From Opitutaceae bacterium (lineage in GTDB: Bacteria > Verrucomicrobiota > Verrucomicrobiia > Opitutales > Opitutaceae): 32,428 bases of DNA. This document shows positions 31,865 to 32,428 of the stretch, piece after piece; the stretch's first letter is position 1, and each line of letters starts with the position of its first letter. The stretch lies in contig JAEUGZ010000531.1 in assembly GCA_016794725.1 (NCBI GenBank), positions 1 to 32,428 on the forward strand. The letters are read 5' to 3'. Below the pieces are notes generated by a model. That model saw nothing but the letters and a program-made list of their open reading frames with translations. It ran no database searches and had not been told where the DNA came from. Made by a program: the position numbers and the translations under genes.

Positions 31865-32428
31865 GAATTTATGCAAACCAGATGTATTTAAGCCCACCCG
31901 GGAACGCATGGGCACGCTCCCAAGGCACATTCAACACGCCCTGTCACCTAGGCTGCGGTGGGCTGAACGGAGCCGTCTCCCGTCGCAGGCCAACCCCGGA
32001 TCGGAGCTACCGGTCTCGCAAGGGAACGGGCAGCATCCCGAGGCCCGGTTTGGCATCGGAACTCAATCTAGGGTCACGGAATTCTTCTCCTGCCGAGGAT
32101 CGGCATCGTGAATTCACAAACCACAGGGGGAGAAAAAACGACAAACGGTACTGGAGCGCCGGAATGCCTCCGTGGACAGTTGCACCCTATTTCCGCTTCC
32201 TCCCGTGGTGCCCGGGCTGATCTTGATCCATCGGGGTTCTCGATCGTCTCGACGCAAAAAAACGACGAGGGGGCTCGCAGCAGCCACCGAAATACCCGCA
32301 CCCGGACACGCCCGACGCGAACCTTGGAGCGGCACCCGGGTCCAAATTCAGGTGTGAAGCATTCGCTTCTCAAGAAACCCTTTCACCCCGATATGCTTGT
32401 ACCACCATAGAAACGGAGACGATTCGCC
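31865..32428. other. 564 bases upstream of rpmI without a recognisable gene
   Basis: No protein family, tRNA or known RNA could be recognised on either strand. Several short frames exist, including an Arg-rich 99-codon frame on the minus strand (32074-32373), but none shows coding character I trust. A T-run on the minus strand at 32262-32256 follows a short CGAG/CTCG stem, a weak terminator at best. At the very end, ACGGAG at 32412-32417 on the plus strand could be the ribosome-binding site of a gene starting beyond the window. Confidence 0.4.

Noticed and set aside
32074-32373. 99-codon minus-strand frame as possible infC
   Set aside because: No IF-3 sequence features; Arg/Pro-rich and without a plausible start context.
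31865-32428. RNase P RNA, SRP RNA or tmRNA upstream of rpmI
   Set aside because: Looked for their conserved cores (for example GAGGAAAGTCCGG, GGAAGGAAGCAGCC, tRNA-like GGTTCGA end) and found none; a covariance search would be decisive.
1-32428. tRNA genes, CRISPR arrays, IS elements, prophage or toxin-antitoxin pairs
   Set aside because: No repeat arrays, transposase motifs or tRNA-like folds noticed; gaps are short and genes are core functions. A tRNAscan and Infernal run would confirm.

Overview
The window is a gene-dense, GC-rich bacterial chromosome segment that most resembles the phylum Verrucomicrobiota, probably near Opitutaceae. The best taxonomic clue is the protein at 17529-17969, which matches the Minf_1886 family (Verrucomicrobia/Planctomycetes-restricted). 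Tat-type signal peptides on a superoxide dismutase and a hydroxypyruvate isomerase-like protein, a divergent Hsp20 and a DUF4412 protein fit this. The assignment is by recognition only and needs a homology search. I saw no rRNA, tRNA, CRISPR array, insertion sequence, phage gene or integron; this reads as core chromosome rather than an island.

Layout. 1-2000: the start of a LOG-family gene (minus strand, cut by the window edge), then gluQ and mogA. 2000-3400: a BASS-type transporter followed by a MazG-like pyrophosphohydrolase, both minus. 3400-4550: a divergent Hsp20 between two poorly coding gaps. 4550-6000: a YhcH-family protein and rlmJ (minus). 6050-9570: small cellular genes (DUF4412 secreted protein, metallophosphoesterase, two uncharacterised proteins, Nudix hydrolase, DUF192 protein) in tightly packed opposing pairs. 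9587-14306: a co-directional plus-strand run of M24 peptidase, heptose-7-phosphate kinase, Fpg-like glycosylase, TlyA-type rRNA methyltransferase and NAD kinase. 14379-17969: a minus-strand run of Minf_1886 protein, a double-domain M16 peptidase and a secreted EF-hand protein. 18160-19532: a Fur-family regulator convergent with a Tat-exported superoxide dismutase, separated by a strong bidirectional terminator. 19589-22918: a single polypeptide joining a peptide-type ABC solute-binding domain to a DppB-type permease. 23060-23923: Tat-exported hydroxypyruvate isomerase-like protein.

24000-31788 is a minus-strand translation cluster in the order rpmI, rplT, pheS, pheT, gatC, gatA, gatB. It supplies two large-subunit ribosomal proteins, both PheRS subunits and the whole GatCAB amidotransferase. 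A sigma70-like promoter sits just before rpmI, and a three-hairpin leader ending in an intrinsic terminator separates rplT from pheS. Beyond the promoter, 31865-32428 holds no recognisable gene; in particular infC is not visible there.

The most unusual items are the solute-binding/permease fusion without visible partner subunits, an Fpg-like protein that has lost most zinc-finger cysteines, a Fur-family protein lacking the usual CxxC zinc motif, the hairpin embedded at the EF-hand gene start codon, and the structured pheS leader. I did not find a clear multi-gene novel system.
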